From assembly GCA_002900995.3 (NCBI GenBank), contig PJEW03000014.1:277527-341526 (forward strand): a DNA stretch of 64,000 bases, in the 5' to 3' direction. A program made the position numbers and the translations under genes. Origin of the DNA: Ganoderma boninense. Its lineage: Eukaryota > Basidiomycota > Agaricomycetes > Polyporales > Polyporaceae. Of the stretch, positions 12,146-23,870 are shown one piece after another. Under the pieces are notes generated by a model. It was not told the origin of the DNA, did no database searches, and worked only from the letters and a program-made list of their open reading frames with translations. How positions within the stretch are numbered: position 1 is the first letter of the stretch; each line of letters opens with the position of its first letter.

Positions 12146-12447
12146 TTGCCGGGATAGAGGGCTCTGCGACATATCCTCTGACTCTCAATCCCAACATCGC
12201 GTGGTCGGAAGATGCATTCAACCTGATGTCGATGCCCATCGAGAAGGTCGACGACGTGACGATGTTGGAAAGGATGATCAAGGAGCTGAAGGGAGAGGAA
12301 GACCCTCAGGCCAAGAAGCGGGAGAGGCCCAGCAAGGAGGGGCAAGGTGAGGAGACGAGGAAGCGGTCGAAGAGTGCCAATGACAGCGACCCTGATTACC
12401 GACAGGCTGTGGGCCATATCAACAACAGCAAGCAGTTCGCGCTGTAG

Positions 12448-14949
12448 ATACCTTGTACTGCCAATCCTCCTGGTCGTTTGTGCCTCGATCTCGTAGCACC
12501 CCCATCCTCATGACGTCGCGTTCTCGTTCCCCTGCCATCGCATTCCCATCGTCGCGTTGTCCTGTTACTCCATGTTCCAAGTCATCCCTATCCTTCCGTC
12601 GTCGTTCGCTTAGTCCACACTCTCATCCCATCCATCCAGCATGTAGCCCCCTCCCCAGATGTGTACCAATAGTGTGTCTCAAATCGATGTAGGTAGCGCG
12701 TGCATTGATAGCGGTACTGGACAAACAAATTGTATTTTTCTGAGCCACATTCATGGGCGGGTGACCACTGGCCTCCTGCATCCTGCGCCTCAACAAGTCT
12801 TGCTGAATCCACGGAGTGTACATTAGTCTACATCGACAATACCCACAGTGGCTCGCGCAGGGGCTCGCGAAACAGACACTGCGCACAGAAGTTCCGTCCA
12901 CGACGTGAGAAGCCCCCCCAGTCCATCTTAGTCTACGGGGGTCTGGCGGCCTGGACTTGGCTCAGCGTCGCCCCCACCTGAAACCCCGTCACTCAAACGC
13001 CTGCTCAGTAAAGAAGGAAAGCGTACCCGATGAACACTTCGCCGTTGGTCGTCGCCGCGACCCTGGTCGTCACCGCGAGGTCATTGAGGTCGGGTAGCAG
13101 GCTCAGGGCGTACTGAGGCGGTACGAGATCTGGTGGTTCAGCGGCATCTTGGCCGCCTCAACCTCGCCTGGACGTGGGCGAGCCCCGACCCCAGCCGTCG
13201 TAGGGAAGGGTGCCACTGGGCAACGCACGTCGGGAGCGCCGTCGTCGAGTCCGTGACGTCCCGTATGGGGGTGCTCGATACAGATGTCCTCTAGGCGAGG
13301 CCCTGCGCATCCTGAGAGGACTTTGTGCGAAAGCGCCGGGAAGACGGTATGGCGTCAGGAGGAGAAGGGACGGTAGAGAGGGAAGGAGGAAGAAAGACGC
13401 ACCCCCCGATTTCTTCCACTGCGACACATGCGTCCGTCAGGACTCCGTGGCCCCACCCAACCACCCGCCCTCACGCTGCAGCCTTGAACGTCCGTAGGAG
13501 AGAGCGTAGAAGGGGCGGGACGGGGGACCAAGGGGTAAGCACGGCGGCGCAGCAGGCGGAGTGCACGTTGGCGTTGCTCAAGCCCTTGCGCACTTGACGG
13601 CCTCCGTCCAGGGCCCGCGGTGGGGCAGAGGCCTTCCCAGACAGGTGGATGAGGGTGCAGCGAGAACGAGAGTTGGGTGTTGAGACGGAGGTGTGGGGAA
13701 GGGGCTTCCCGAGCGACGTCTCCTCAACGCCCATGGAGGCGTTAGCCAAGCGAAAAGGGACAGGCGAGGAGTGAGGGCGTGCAACTCGCTGCGCAGCAGT
13801 GGGTTGAAGCCGCAAACGCATTCAAGCCAGGGTGCCTCGCCTCGCCTACAGCCGGACGCCACAGCCAGGCTACGCCTCCCATCGCACTGCAAAGGAGGGA
13901 CGCGGCTCCGCTGCTCGTCGAGGCTGGGGTGCACTCGCTCAGCTCCCGGCAGCTGCAGGGTTCGCTGCCGCACGTCTTTGAGCGTCCTCAGCGGCACATG
14001 TAAGGTTGCCCTGAACGGTAGACTCACATTTGATGCAAAGCGCGCCCCGCAACCAGCGCTCTGTCCCCCCCTTCTCCCGCCGCCGGCCTTAAGGCCCGAG
14101 GCATGCGCCTGGCGGCGCTCTTGCAGCCTGTCGACAGAGGGCGCGCGCCCCTCAAGCTCTGCTGCACCGCAACGACCGCCACCGCGAACATGCAGAACGA
14201 GAGGCGCGGCGACGTCGAGCCGTGAGGTCTTGCCGGTAGGCTAGAGGACGCCAACGCCACTTGCGCGCAGAGGCGTTGCAAGCGAGAGGCACAGGGCCGT
14301 GGCGAAAGGCGTACGCGCCTGTGGTCCCGGGGTGGAGGTGCGGAGAAAGAGTTACGGGGGGGGGGGGGCGTGGGTGGCCACGTCCTTGGGGCGGCTGTCT
14401 TTGCCAAGGCGTAGTTGCAAACGGGGAGGGAGTGGCGCGAGAGGTGCGGGTTGAGGAGGCAGGGGAGGGAGCGAGAGGGGCGGGTTTGGTGCGCAGACCC
14501 GCGCTGCTGTCAGGGGAGGCCGTCAGCTTCTGGGCACGACCGGATCAACAGTCAACATGTCGTGCCCTCAGCGTGCAGCGACTCTGGTCACCCAGGCAGT
14601 GCGTGGAGGGGTTGTGCCGGGGTGCGCAAGGTCGGCTGGGCAGCACTGACTGGGTTAAATACCAACGTCAACGCCTAGCGCTGAGGGTTGTTGACGCATC
14701 GCGCTCATCACGTGCACACGTGTTCATCGGAAGAACCGTCCAGCGCGCGCTGAGGAGCTTATACAGTCCAGCTTGCGTGGCTCGTTCCTCAAGACCATTC
14801 ACCCCTACGCATCGCAGGAGACGGGGACCGCTGCACACCGGAGCGCTGCTCTCGGTTCAAATCGTCGCCGTTTGCTTATGGCATCTGCTCTGGTGCGCCC
14901 CTCTTCTCCTCCCCTTTCACCCCATCCCCTGCTCATTTCATCTAGCCAT
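12448..14949. other. 2.5 kb GC-rich region, no convincing gene
   Basis: Several 80-290 codon ORFs exist on both strands, but they overlap each other and are Arg/Pro/Ala-rich through base composition, without motifs. An 11-12 base G run lies at about 14356-14367. Confidence 0.4.
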
Positions 14950-15200
14950 TCGGTTTAGAAATCGCGGGGCGCTGGCAAGCTTTGTTTGGGGACGATTCGA
15001 ACAACAAGGCTGCATGGTGCGTCTGATCTTCGTGCTCTCCAAGGCCATTGGTGACCTTTCTCGTGGCGCAATCCACGACGCCTCTGCGCCCGTCTCATCC
15101 CCCCCCCCACCCCCACGCCGATGACGAAGCCCGACGTCTTGCTATTTGCCTCCCTCCCTGACTCGCAGACGACTTCATTGTCGACATGCACGCCGCCATC
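14950..15200 (+). repeat. Partner of the 6.64-6.88 kb duplicated segment
   Basis: Diverged plus-strand counterpart of the minus-strand sequence at 6640-6885, with shared RFEQ, IGDL and KPDV codon blocks. The gene of origin is not recognised. Confidence 0.45.
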
Positions 15201-15764
15201 GACGCTCACTGGTCATATGCACCACCCTATCCTACAGCACCTACAGCACTCTACCCTCACTTGTTTCCATCGTTTTGGAACCCACATTCGTATTCTTCGC
15301 GTCTTTCATATTTCCTTTGCGACGTGTTTGCCATCTGCCCAGATACTCCTAGCATTTCCAAGCACGGACCATCTCATCTGCCAAGATCTCTCTCTCGGGT
15401 CCATAACAGAGCGGAGTGCACGAACGTCCTGAATACACTTGCATCGCATCAGGTCGTGTGTTTTGAACAGGCAAGCTGAACGAAAACCTCGCATGAGCCA
15501 CGACGCGAGCCACCGAAATTTCTGACGATGAGTCGCATGAGTCCCTCGATCGGGAATTAATCAGTGTTGGTGCAAAGACGGATGGAGTGTATGTGCAGTG
15601 CGCAAATGCTGAGGACAGCTGAGTGGCGCAGCATGAGGCTGGCACTCGTGATGGAGGAAGATATACTGACAGACAGCACTGCGTTCCAGTCTGCCATTGA
15701 GCACGGGCAAGTACAATGCAATGATACACGACCACAACCACCTTCAAGCTAACCAGCACATACC
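15201..15764. other. Intergenic, no gene seen
   Basis: Likely 3' flank of the ataxin-3 gene; nothing recognisable. Confidence 0.4.
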
Positions 15765-15780
15765 TCAGAACCGCCGATCC

Positions 15781-17782
15781 TCAACCACCAAATCTCGCAA
15801 GCCGCATCCTCCTGATCTCTTCCAAGCTCGGCTGCACAGCCTGCGGCCCCTCCCTCCCCGCGTCCGACTCCGTGTCGACGTCCGACGACGCCTGCCGCTG
15901 TACCGGTATCGGTGCCGGGGGCGGCACGACCGCCTCAGCGCCCTGCTCCTGCCCCTGCTCCCGCGCGGACGAAACAACAGGCGGGGCGGGGGCGGGTATC
16001 CGCGGCGGCTGGGTGCGCGGAAGCCAGCGGGGACGGTCTCGAGCGACGCGCGCAGCGCCGCCTGGAGCTCCGCGTCCTCGCCGTCGTACGCCCTGTGCTG
16101 CAGCCACGCCTGTCCCTGCGCCTGCGCCTGTCCCTGTCCCTGTCCCTCATGCGGCGTCGCCGCCCCACCCTCGTCGGGGGGCGAGCCCGAGCCAGCACGA
16201 CCAGCCTGAGCGCTGTGGGCCATCGCCTCGCTCTCCGCCATCGCCCGGCGGAGCATCGCGTCCTCGTCCTCCAGATCGCCTTGCTCACCAGCACCGGCAC
16301 CGGCATGGGCGGCATGGCGAGCGCGCGCGGCAGCCTTGATGCGCGCGATCTCCTCCTCGTACTGCTCCTGGAGCGCGACCTCCTGCTCGCGGCGCATGTG
16401 CTCCATAACCGCGCGCTGGCGCGCCATGCTCGCGAGGACCTGGTCCGCGAGCTCCGGCTGCATCTGCGCGCGCGCGTGCGTCTGGACGTGCGCACTCCGC
16501 TGGTCTTTCTCTTCGTCCTCGACCAGGATCACGTCGTCGTCGTACGCGCACGGGATCGGGATGCCCGACCCCGCGCGAGACTGCTGCTGCTGTTGGGGGA
16601 GCGAGCCGGGGATGGAGGAGGAGGGGGCGAAGCGCTGCGGGAGGTAGTCGCCGTAGTCGCCGCCGCCGAGGGAGGCTTGGAGCGCGGCTTGGAGCTCCAT
16701 GTCCTCGTCTTCGAAGCCCTCGACGTGCGGATGGGACGAGGAAGCTCCCGCCCCTGAGGCTGCTGCTGTGGCGTAGGAATGTGCGTAGTGGCCCGTGGGC
16801 TCCTCCATGTATGCGAGCATCTCGTCCACCGTGGTGCGGGGTAGGGCAAGCGGCTCTGCGGGATCTCTCTGGATGACGGCGAGAATTGTGTAGCCTGTAA
16901 AATGAAGTTAGTGAGTTTACGATGGCATAACGGGTGGTGATGTTCAATAACTGGTGCGCACCGTGGGTACGTGCTTGGTGGAGGAACATGCCCAGGTGGA
17001 GGTTGCGGATACGTTGCGGGGTATCGTTCATAGAGTTGAGGTCGAACCAAAACCCGCCACCGGGATCGGCCTCAGGATTTGGGTCGAGCGAGACGTTGCC
17101 AAATCGGCGCAATGTATACCAATGGAGGTCATGGTTCAGGATGAACGCGAGTTGAGTTCTACCGCAGCAAGCACACAGTCAGCGGGCGGGCGAGTTTCAG
17201 CAAAGGCGGCGGGTGGTGAAGTACTCAGGGTGTGGATGGTATGGTCTCTGGGTCTCAGCTTCCCATGGAACAAGACTAGGAAAGTAAAAGAGGGTTAGAT
17301 TCGTGGGACGAGATTGAACACCTGCAGGTGAATGCGCACTGGAGACCGAAGTTCTGCAGGGCCCTCTGCATTACTTGCACGGAGAAGAAGCCTGCGCCAC
17401 GAGCGATGTCAGGGACGATATGAAAGACAAAAAGCACATGAAACGCACCTGAGTCGTCCATGTTATTGCTCGTAGCTGCGGGGGCATCGTCGTCTAATGC
17501 GAGGTTCTCGTCTTGATCTAGTTCGCGCGCTAGGTCTGCGAGCTCTGTAGGAGAATACTGGCCCGTATATGTTAGGGTCACTCCGAGGGCGATGGGTCAA
17601 ATACTGGCTCACGTAGTGTGCCTCTGTATAGCACAGAACGGGGGTGAGGGTCGGTGAGGACGAGAAGGGAGCGAGATGGACTGACGCAAGAGGGAGTTGA
17701 GCGCGTGCTGAGCACAGAGCGCAGTGCCTGGTTCCTGCTTCTCGAAGTAGATCGAGGGGACCAGGTCCTGGATGGTGGCCAT
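15781..17782 (-). CDS. ATX3: Ataxin-3-like Josephin deubiquitinase
   Basis: Cysteine protease that trims ubiquitin chains. Modelled exons (minus): 17782-17686, 17623-17613, 17557-17449, 17391-17340, 17275-17225, 17158-16962, then from 16894. The Josephin triad is visible: GTALCAQHALNSLL (Cys23), ILNHDLHWYT (His) and FWFDLNS (Asn). Exon 2 is only 11 nt but is needed to give NSLLQAHYYSPTEL, matching the family. Three ubiquitin-interacting motifs follow: DMELQAALQASL, DAMLRRAMAES and DAELQAALRASL. There is a short QQQQQ tract and a GQ/AQ repeat (about 16100-16145). The last ~100 codons change frame: the ORF containing the UIMs ends at 15765 with Arg-rich sequence, whereas the overlapping frame ending at 15781 closes with SLEEIRRMRLARFGG, which looks like a genuine C-terminus. 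An unseen intron or an indel is implied near 16050-16110. Confidence 0.85.
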
Positions 17783-18165
17783 CGCAGAGAGACAGCAAGA
17801 AAGTGGCGGGCAAGTGTGTGTTGGGGCACTTATATGGGAGATCGTAGCCAAGATCTAAACTGCTAGAGCACAGAGACTGACGCGTCTCGTTTACGCGTCC
17901 TTGGGTGCTGCATACATGCCTGACGCATGTCTTACGTAATACAGCACCCAGGGTCCTCAGTGCGCGACTGTGCCACAATGGCGGGAGGGACGCGCGCACC
18001 GACCGAGCGCAGGCGGACGTCCGCTGCAAGTTTACCATCACCGCACACCTTCGAGACCTGCGCCGGCCGACTGCCTCTGCCCCCGTCTTCACCCTTCGTT
18101 CCTTCTCTCCCCTCGGCTTACTTTCTAGCCCCGTGTATCAGAGCATATAGCTGGCTCCGCTCGCC
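17783..18165. promoter_or_regulatory. Divergent promoter region (ATX3 / ATG27-like)
   Basis: 383 bp between two divergent start codons, presumably holding both promoters. A CCAAT-like or clear TATA element is not obvious. Confidence 0.35.
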
Positions 18166-19215
18166 ATGCCGTCGATTCACAGACACCCTGTCTCGCGCGC
18201 CGTCCTCCTCACGCTCCTTTCTGCACTCGTCGCCGCACAGGACGACTAGAAGCCATGCGACTACCATGTCACCATCGGCCACACTCAGTACGACCTCACC
18301 GGCCTCAAGGGCGTGTTCGCAGCCGAGCGCGACATCAGCCTCCCTCCGTCCACCATACACGACGCACTCTCCTTCAACCTGTGCGAGGACTTGCCACCGA
18401 AGAAGGACGTCCCAACGGAGGATCAGGTGCGCTCCGTCAGGCCTGTGTTTCTGGGGCTGCAGGGGCTAACTTCATTGGCGGGTCAACTGCAGTGTCCGTC
18501 CGGCACACGAGCATGCCTCGTAAGGACGACCAAGAAGAACGGGCAAGATGAGCGGATCTTGTCCGTCATTCCCCTCGCCGATTCCTCCACCAGCGCACTG
18601 TCACATGAGGCCACTAACTGTACGTTTTCGTTTCCGTTTGCTTGCCCGATTGTCGTGGAATGGACGCTCACCGGCTATATGCGCCACAGCACCCAAGGGC
18701 CTTCAATTGACTTTCGCCGGCGCGTTGTATCCCAGCGCCGTCGGCTCCGACCCACTACTGCAACATCTCCACGTAAAACTGCTCTGCTCATCCCAGATGG
18801 TGAACCTCAGCTTCGTCTCCTACGTCGGCAAGGACCTCTACATCCAGAAGCACCAGCCTGCTGTCCCTTTGAAAACCCACCAGGCGACGGCACGAAAGAT
18901 CCCAGCAAGGGCGGGGAAGACAAGTCAGGGTCAGGTGGAGAAGGGGAAGTAGGTCGGGTCCGGGCTTGGGTACTTCTTCCTACTGTGAGCCCCTTCCTTT
19001 ACGATCACTCGACGCATGGGAAATTGACCTCACACGTCCTCACTCTCCTTACGTGCGCATGTGCGCAGGTTATACCTCGGGTTCGTGGCGTACTTTGCCT
19101 TCAGGGCTTACCGCGACTACTACTTGACGTATGGCGCGCTGAAGGCGTGCACTTCCAGGAGAAGTTCTGGATCGCACTGGGGGGGTTTCACCAAAGCACT
19201 TCCTTGACCGTTGAG
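18166..19215 (+). pseudogene. ATG27-like gene, copy 2, broken
   Basis: A signal peptide (VLLTLLSALVAAQDD) is followed by an in-frame TAG at 18247, where the other copy has CAG. Then come PCDYHVTIGHTQYDLTGLKG (MRH-like start), SLPPSTIHDALSFNLCED, CPSGTRACLVR and QDERILSVIPLA. After an intron follow LQLTFAGALYPSAV, KLLCSS, the CPFENPPGDGTKDPSKGGED linker and GLGYFFLL. After a further intron comes LYLGFVAYFAFRAYRDYY, the transmembrane end. The linker and the GLGYFF segment are in different frames, and conserved text stops after TYGALKA. Order and motifs fit ATG27, the autophagy cargo protein. With a nonsense codon and at least two frameshifts it is most likely dead, unless the assembly is at fault. 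Confidence 0.7.
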
Positions 19216-19254
19216 TCGTCCCGCTTCTACCACGAAACGCGGCATTCTCCTTCG

Positions 19255-19930
19255 CGGGCCTCACGTCGTTAACACTGTCCGACGTCCACTGGGCCACGAT
19301 GGAACTCCTGTCGTGCCCTTGATGGAAACAGACGCTTCCGCTCAAAGTTCTGCGACTCAATAACATGCGCCAATCGAGGGGAGTGCAACGAGTTGTTCAA
19401 GCGGCTCGGTGGACTCCCGACGATCCGGGAACGGGAACTGATTGGATACTCCAACGAGGCTCCAACGAGGCTCGCGACCTCCTGGCATGATTTCTCTATC
19501 GCGCCGCTGATAATGGGGGCTCGTTAGTGCCCATCAACTATGCTCTGACAATCGCGCTGTACCATCGACAGTTCGGTGAGTGAACCCACGCGGGTGTCTG
19601 ACCAGTACAAGCAGCGCGCTGACATACGTTTCTTTTCCAGTGAGAACCTTCCCCAAGCTAGGCCGTGCCCTTCGCCGCCACAAACGCCTGCGTGAGCTCA
19701 AGCTGAGCATCCCCAACATGACTGGTGGCTGGATGGCGTGGCCAAGTCTACTCGAGGACCTCTACTCCCTTCCCCTTGCGCATATCTTGCTGAACTTTAG
19801 CCTGGACCTGGAGAACGCGCACCTGCTGATTCCTGAATGGAGCGAGATGAACTCAAGGCTGCAGATGCAATGGCGAGGGACGTTGTGGAAGGTCACGCTC
19901 ACCTGTTTCCTGGTTGGCCATTTTGTGTAG
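19255..19930 (+). pseudogene. LRR-type (F-box-like) gene relic
   Basis: Leucine-rich units are legible: FAGLTSLTLSDVHWATMELL, LKVLRLNNMRQ, an intron (about 19575-19639), then LGRALRRHKRLRELKLSIPN, SLLEDLYSLPLAHILL. A stop after MELLSCP, another near 19489 and frame changes break it. The layout resembles basidiomycete F-box/LRR proteins, but no F-box is seen. Confidence 0.5.
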
Positions 19931-20128
19931 GATGGGCGAGTGGTACACGTTCGTTCTCACGTAGCAGTTGCTGTACCTGTGCGAATGGAAGATGCTTGAG
20001 GTGGTCATTGGGGATATGTATAGCAATGCAGACGTCATGACTTCTGGAGAGAGGTCTTGTACACGCTGTTCAACCTCGCCTAGCACATGTGGTTTCTGCC
20101 ATAGCATTATGACGTGGGATAGCTAAAC
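19931..20128. other. Intergenic
   Basis: Short spacer between convergent gene remnants. Confidence 0.4.
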
Positions 20129-23100
20129 CTAATACATATGAATAACTGGCAACCGTTGAACATGCTCCTCGTTGTCACAAGAGGCTGATAATCCATGAGC
20201 TTCAGCCTGGGCAACGGTGTATCCCAGCTCTGCATACTGAAAGAGAGAGGCTTGGTTGAACAAGACGATGGACCCTCTTCCATCTACTCCATCCAGGGGA
20301 GATGCAGTGTCCTCTGTGGGGATTGACCCATCTGGTGTGGTAACAAGTTTGAGATCTAGAAAGCAGGGTTAGAGAGAATAGGCTAGAGCTGTAAGAATAA
20401 AACTTGCTACATCAGTAAAACTGACAATCTCTGAACGTCTGGAAGTACTGGACAGCCACCCATCCAGACGCTTGGACTTTTTCAGATCCAGACATTAGGC
20501 GCCTATCCTTCCGACCTCAACCTCCATCTTCTCGCTCTCCTCTTCCAGTCTCATGCGCCCTGTTTGCGACCCCCGGTCTCGCTCTATGCCCATCATGGAC
20601 CATTTTACAAGCCAAATTGCGAACATTTCGAAGCCTCGCGTCCGATCAAGTCCAGGAGCGGTAGCAGGACAGTGGTGGGCAACTCCAGTTACTGATGCGA
20701 ATGACGGGGCACTCGGGAGGGGGGCAGGAACAATATCAGTTCCACACAAAGTGAGGTCGCCGAGTTCTAGGTGAGTCCTAAGGACGCACATTTAGCATTT
20801 CCATGCACACAAGAGTGAGACGAGTCTCGGCGAAGGACTCGTTTCAGTGCTCCTTCGCCCGCGCTGAGTTGCTCTTGTCCTCGTTATCATCCATCTTTCC
20901 TGCTTCCATTTTTCCGCCTTCCTGTCACTTATCAAGCATGGTGTTGAGGCCCTGCAGGGAGGGAGGGCTCGCGAGACCTCATAGCTGTGGCATATCCCCT
21001 AATTCTATTTCTCGCTACTCCCCTGCGCTAGCATAGCGATCCTAGAGCGATCCTGATAGTTTGTATATTGCATATCCTCCGTATGCACCCTTTATATGGG
21101 TTATAATATATGGCATACCTCGCAGTGTTGCGCTAGCTACGCTGGCGGCCGCACGTTATGTACCACCGGAGAGGCTGAAGGTATATTAGCAAGCTCCTCG
21201 CGCAGCCGTGCGCTGAAGCTCTACGACCCCCCAAGTAGCCCGTAGATATGTCTAGCATGTTCGAAATTCCCCTGTGTCGCCTGTTATTATCCTTACCCTC
21301 GCTCCGCACCTCTGGTCTTCGTAGTCTGAAAGGTCTGAATAATTTCAGAGGTCTGAACTGGTATGTCGGGCAATCTCTGACCGTGGGTCTGGGGGTTCTG
21401 GGCGCTATTTCAAGCTGAAATGTCTGGACATGATCTGAAAAGTCTGGGATGGTACTTACTCAGATCATCCAGACCGGTGCAAGTTTTACTGATGTAGCCA
21501 AGTTGATGTTGAAGTGGGTGAATAGAGCAGAAGGATAATAGATGAGAGCGCCAGGAGGGACTTCAAGAACCAATCCAGCCTCCCACAAGACCAACCAGGC
21601 CTTTTCCTTGGAATCAAATTCACCTAAAGTAGATTTAGCTGGATGATTGAGGCTCTACTTGAGGGATTAGAAGGCATACCATAGACAAAGACTGCGCACA
21701 TCATGAGTGCCAAATTTTTGGCATCTGCATGAGGTTTTGTGAACACCCCTTTGACAGGTCCTCGAGAGCCGTTGATGCAAAAATTATACCAGCACCCATA
21801 CTGAGGTGTCGCCACATCAGGATCAACTCCCATGGCCAGGAGTGAATCTCTACACCTCCAGACTCTTTCAGCAAGGTGAGGAAAATTCAACTCAAACGTC
21901 CGAGATGCCCATAACCTGAGACAAGGAAAGGTTTATCACTGTTGCCTCAGTGAAAAGCTACACAAGATATCACGTACACGAGGAGCCTCAGCGCAGTGCT
22001 GAAACCGTTGGAATCACCTGACATAAGTGCGTCTGTTACATCCCGATGCTTGAGGTGGAAACTGGTATATTTTGGCTCCTGTTGGAGGACAGTGAGTAGA
22101 ACAAGGGGTGAGGATGAGGTGCTCGACTAACTGAGGAGATTTGACGATCAACTCCTGAAACATGGAACCAATGAGGTCCTCGACAGTTGTCCCTGGTGTC
22201 CTTCTGGGATATGTCCCCGCACGCTGCAATGTACGCCTTGCATTCAGCTGCAATTTTGCTTAGAAGCGTCACTGCATGGCCGTCTACCACAGCAAGCTTC
22301 TGCATCCATTCTGGGACGTCAGTCCTGTACCCAAACACTACGCCATTTCTGTCAACCAGCCAAGTAGGTCGTCTGGTTTATCACAAGTCAGCCATAGTCA
22401 AACAAAGACGCAAAGAAAGGTGCCTTACCCATCAAAGCTAATAAACTTGAAGCCTCGAAGCATCAGAGTCTCCGGAAGATTGCTGCCTAGCCAGGCCTTC
22501 TGCAACCACAGCTGGTCTGTCTTGTACCGCACGTCCCTCCCCGCCCAACCAGTCTTGGTGGTGGGAAAGTCCTTGAAAGCAGTCGGGCTGAGTATATATG
22601 TAGAGGCGTGTTTCTTGCCAGATGCCATCTTCTGAAGCAGCTGCTTCGTCCTTCTGGCCTTCTGACGTATAGCCTAATACATAAAGTCAGCTGTAATGAG
22701 GATGAGAAATGAGAGAAGCATTCACCTGTTTAGATGGACCAGGCCTTTGGTCCTGAAGCGACTTCTGACCCACTGTGAAATTGTTGACTGCAGAAGCAGG
22801 GGAGCGTAGTTTCTGTGCCTCATTGATCCTAGGTGCCTGAGTGATGGGCAGTGAGTAGTTGACCATGGAGCACGTCAAAGAACGCACCGGTTTGACATGA
22901 AGCAAAGGCAGCTTCTCCAGGAGAGGAGCAATCATCTCAGCGAAGTCAAGGTCTGTGCGGAACATCGCTGTCTCGGGCGGTGCATCTCTCGATAAATCAG
23001 CGCTAGAGATGGTTGAGCAAGCGCATACCCAAGTTGTTGGCACAACTTACAGAGGGAAGGGCAGCGACTGCACTTCCAAAGAACACGGGGGATTACGAGT

Positions 23101-23430
23101 TGAGCCTGTCGCATGTGAGAGAAAGAAGCCGATAAAATAAGCAAACACTCACTCCTCATAAGAGCTCCGCGGTCCGGTGACGTCAGTAGCGATTCCGAGG
23201 GTCTGGTGTGAAGGTTGCGTCGACGTGGAGCACTGGTTACCACTGCACCACCCAGTGTGTGCTTGAGGAACTTGAAGGATTGGTGGGAGGTTGCGGCTCG
23301 GTTGGAACTTGGAAGGAGGAGCCTGGGAGGAGCTGGTTGAGGTTGGAGGAGTTTGGCGAGGACCAGCGCATGTCGGGCCGGCAAACTCCCACGCCACGTG
23401 ATGAGACACCTCCCCACCACGCGGTTCCAT
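20129..23430 (-). pseudogene. TET/JBP-like 2-oxoglutarate/Fe(II) dioxygenase gene, transposon-split
   Basis: Minus-strand exons: a poorly defined Ser/Pro-rich 5' part (about 23430-22726), then 22673-22429, 22348-22132, 22078-21978, 21915-21680, 21623-21495 and a last exon 20355-20129. Iron-ligand pattern: KPHADAKN (HxD), then PPGALIYYPSALFTHFN (PG turn and distal His), then GRGSIVLFNQ (Arg for 2-oxoglutarate). This is the order of the double-stranded beta-helix in TET/JBP enzymes, which oxidise 5-methylcytosine or thymine in DNA. The 1,085-bp element sits exactly after AACTTGGCTA, separating the distal His exon from the Arg exon. Removing it leaves A|GCAAGT, a GC-AG donor, and an intron of 52 nt. 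The 5' end is uncertain: a stop appears in one splice choice near 23100. Substrate is not inferable. Confidence 0.55.
20410..21494. mobile_element. 1,085-bp TIR element, copy 2
   Basis: Same 13-bp TIRs as copy 1; flanked by TA on both sides (20408-20409, 21495-21496). Same length as copy 1. Inserted at the exon/intron border of the dioxygenase-like gene. Confidence 0.85.
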
Positions 23431-23479
23431 CCACGACATACTCATCGCCACCATCACTCTATTCCGCCTCAACTCCCTC

Positions 23480-23870
23480 CCAGCAGCCAGGTCCCCAAGC
23501 CGCAGGATGCATTTCAACTTCAGGCCGTCTTCTCTTCCCATCCCCTGGCAAAGCGATACGATCGCGGGCACGACGAACACGCCCATGGAAATGTTTACGT
23601 GCCCACGCGCACCAGAGGAGGAGTTCTGGTGGATCCTCGAGGAGGTGCGTTGCCCGGACATCAAGGACTACCTCTGGGACGTGCTGAGCGGGCGTGGCGA
23701 CAAGGCGTTTGGAGTGGCGCAGGGCGCGTACTGGGAGAAGGTCACCGCGCCATGGCAGGCTTTGGTCACGCCCCTGGACAAAATGTCGTACAACCAGGGT
23801 GCAGGTGCGTAATGTCCTGTGTGTGCTAGTGTTGGATGGCATGCTCATGCCTGTTTGCAGGTAGATGATG
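23480..23870 (+). CDS. Hypothetical protein fragment
   Basis: An ORF from 23507 (101 codons, TCPRAPEEEFWWILEEV ... YWEKVTAPWQALV) overlaps, on the opposite strand, the presumed upstream flank of the dioxygenase-like gene. Composition looks coding (acidic/aromatic, ordered), but I do not recognise it and both ends may be exons of a longer gene. Confidence 0.3.

Larger units (their letters stand above)
8418..12447 (+). pseudogene. Protein-kinase-like gene broken by two transposons
   Basis: Exons can be read at 8418-8627, from 8676, about 8912-9007, 9068-9651 and 9707-9820, then 10405-11060 and 12146-12447. The terminal exon is split twice by mobile DNA. Deleting each element plus one target copy restores an uninterrupted frame: RIYGSE joins ELFQVNLKT across the MITE, and YLVDFDI joins AGIEGSATYPL across the TIR element. 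Kinase landmarks are GEYGLAAHQLL, MIVMEELG (hinge), HNFVHGDLRPPNVI (catalytic loop, Asp in HGD) and VDFD (DFG position). The C-terminus is basic (KKRERPSKEG, RKRSKS), a possible nuclear signal, with stop at 12445. It resembles the large agaricomycete family of fungal-type kinases. Because the frame is otherwise sound, both insertions look recent. The border between exons 2 and 3 (about 8877-8911) is unresolved. Confidence 0.65.

Noticed and set aside
14261..15124. 287-codon plus-strand ORF
   Set aside because: GC-rich sequence with few stops; no domain, and overlapping ORFs on both strands look equally good.
15912..16757. 281-codon plus-strand ORF
   Set aside because: Antisense shadow of the GC-rich ataxin-3 exon.
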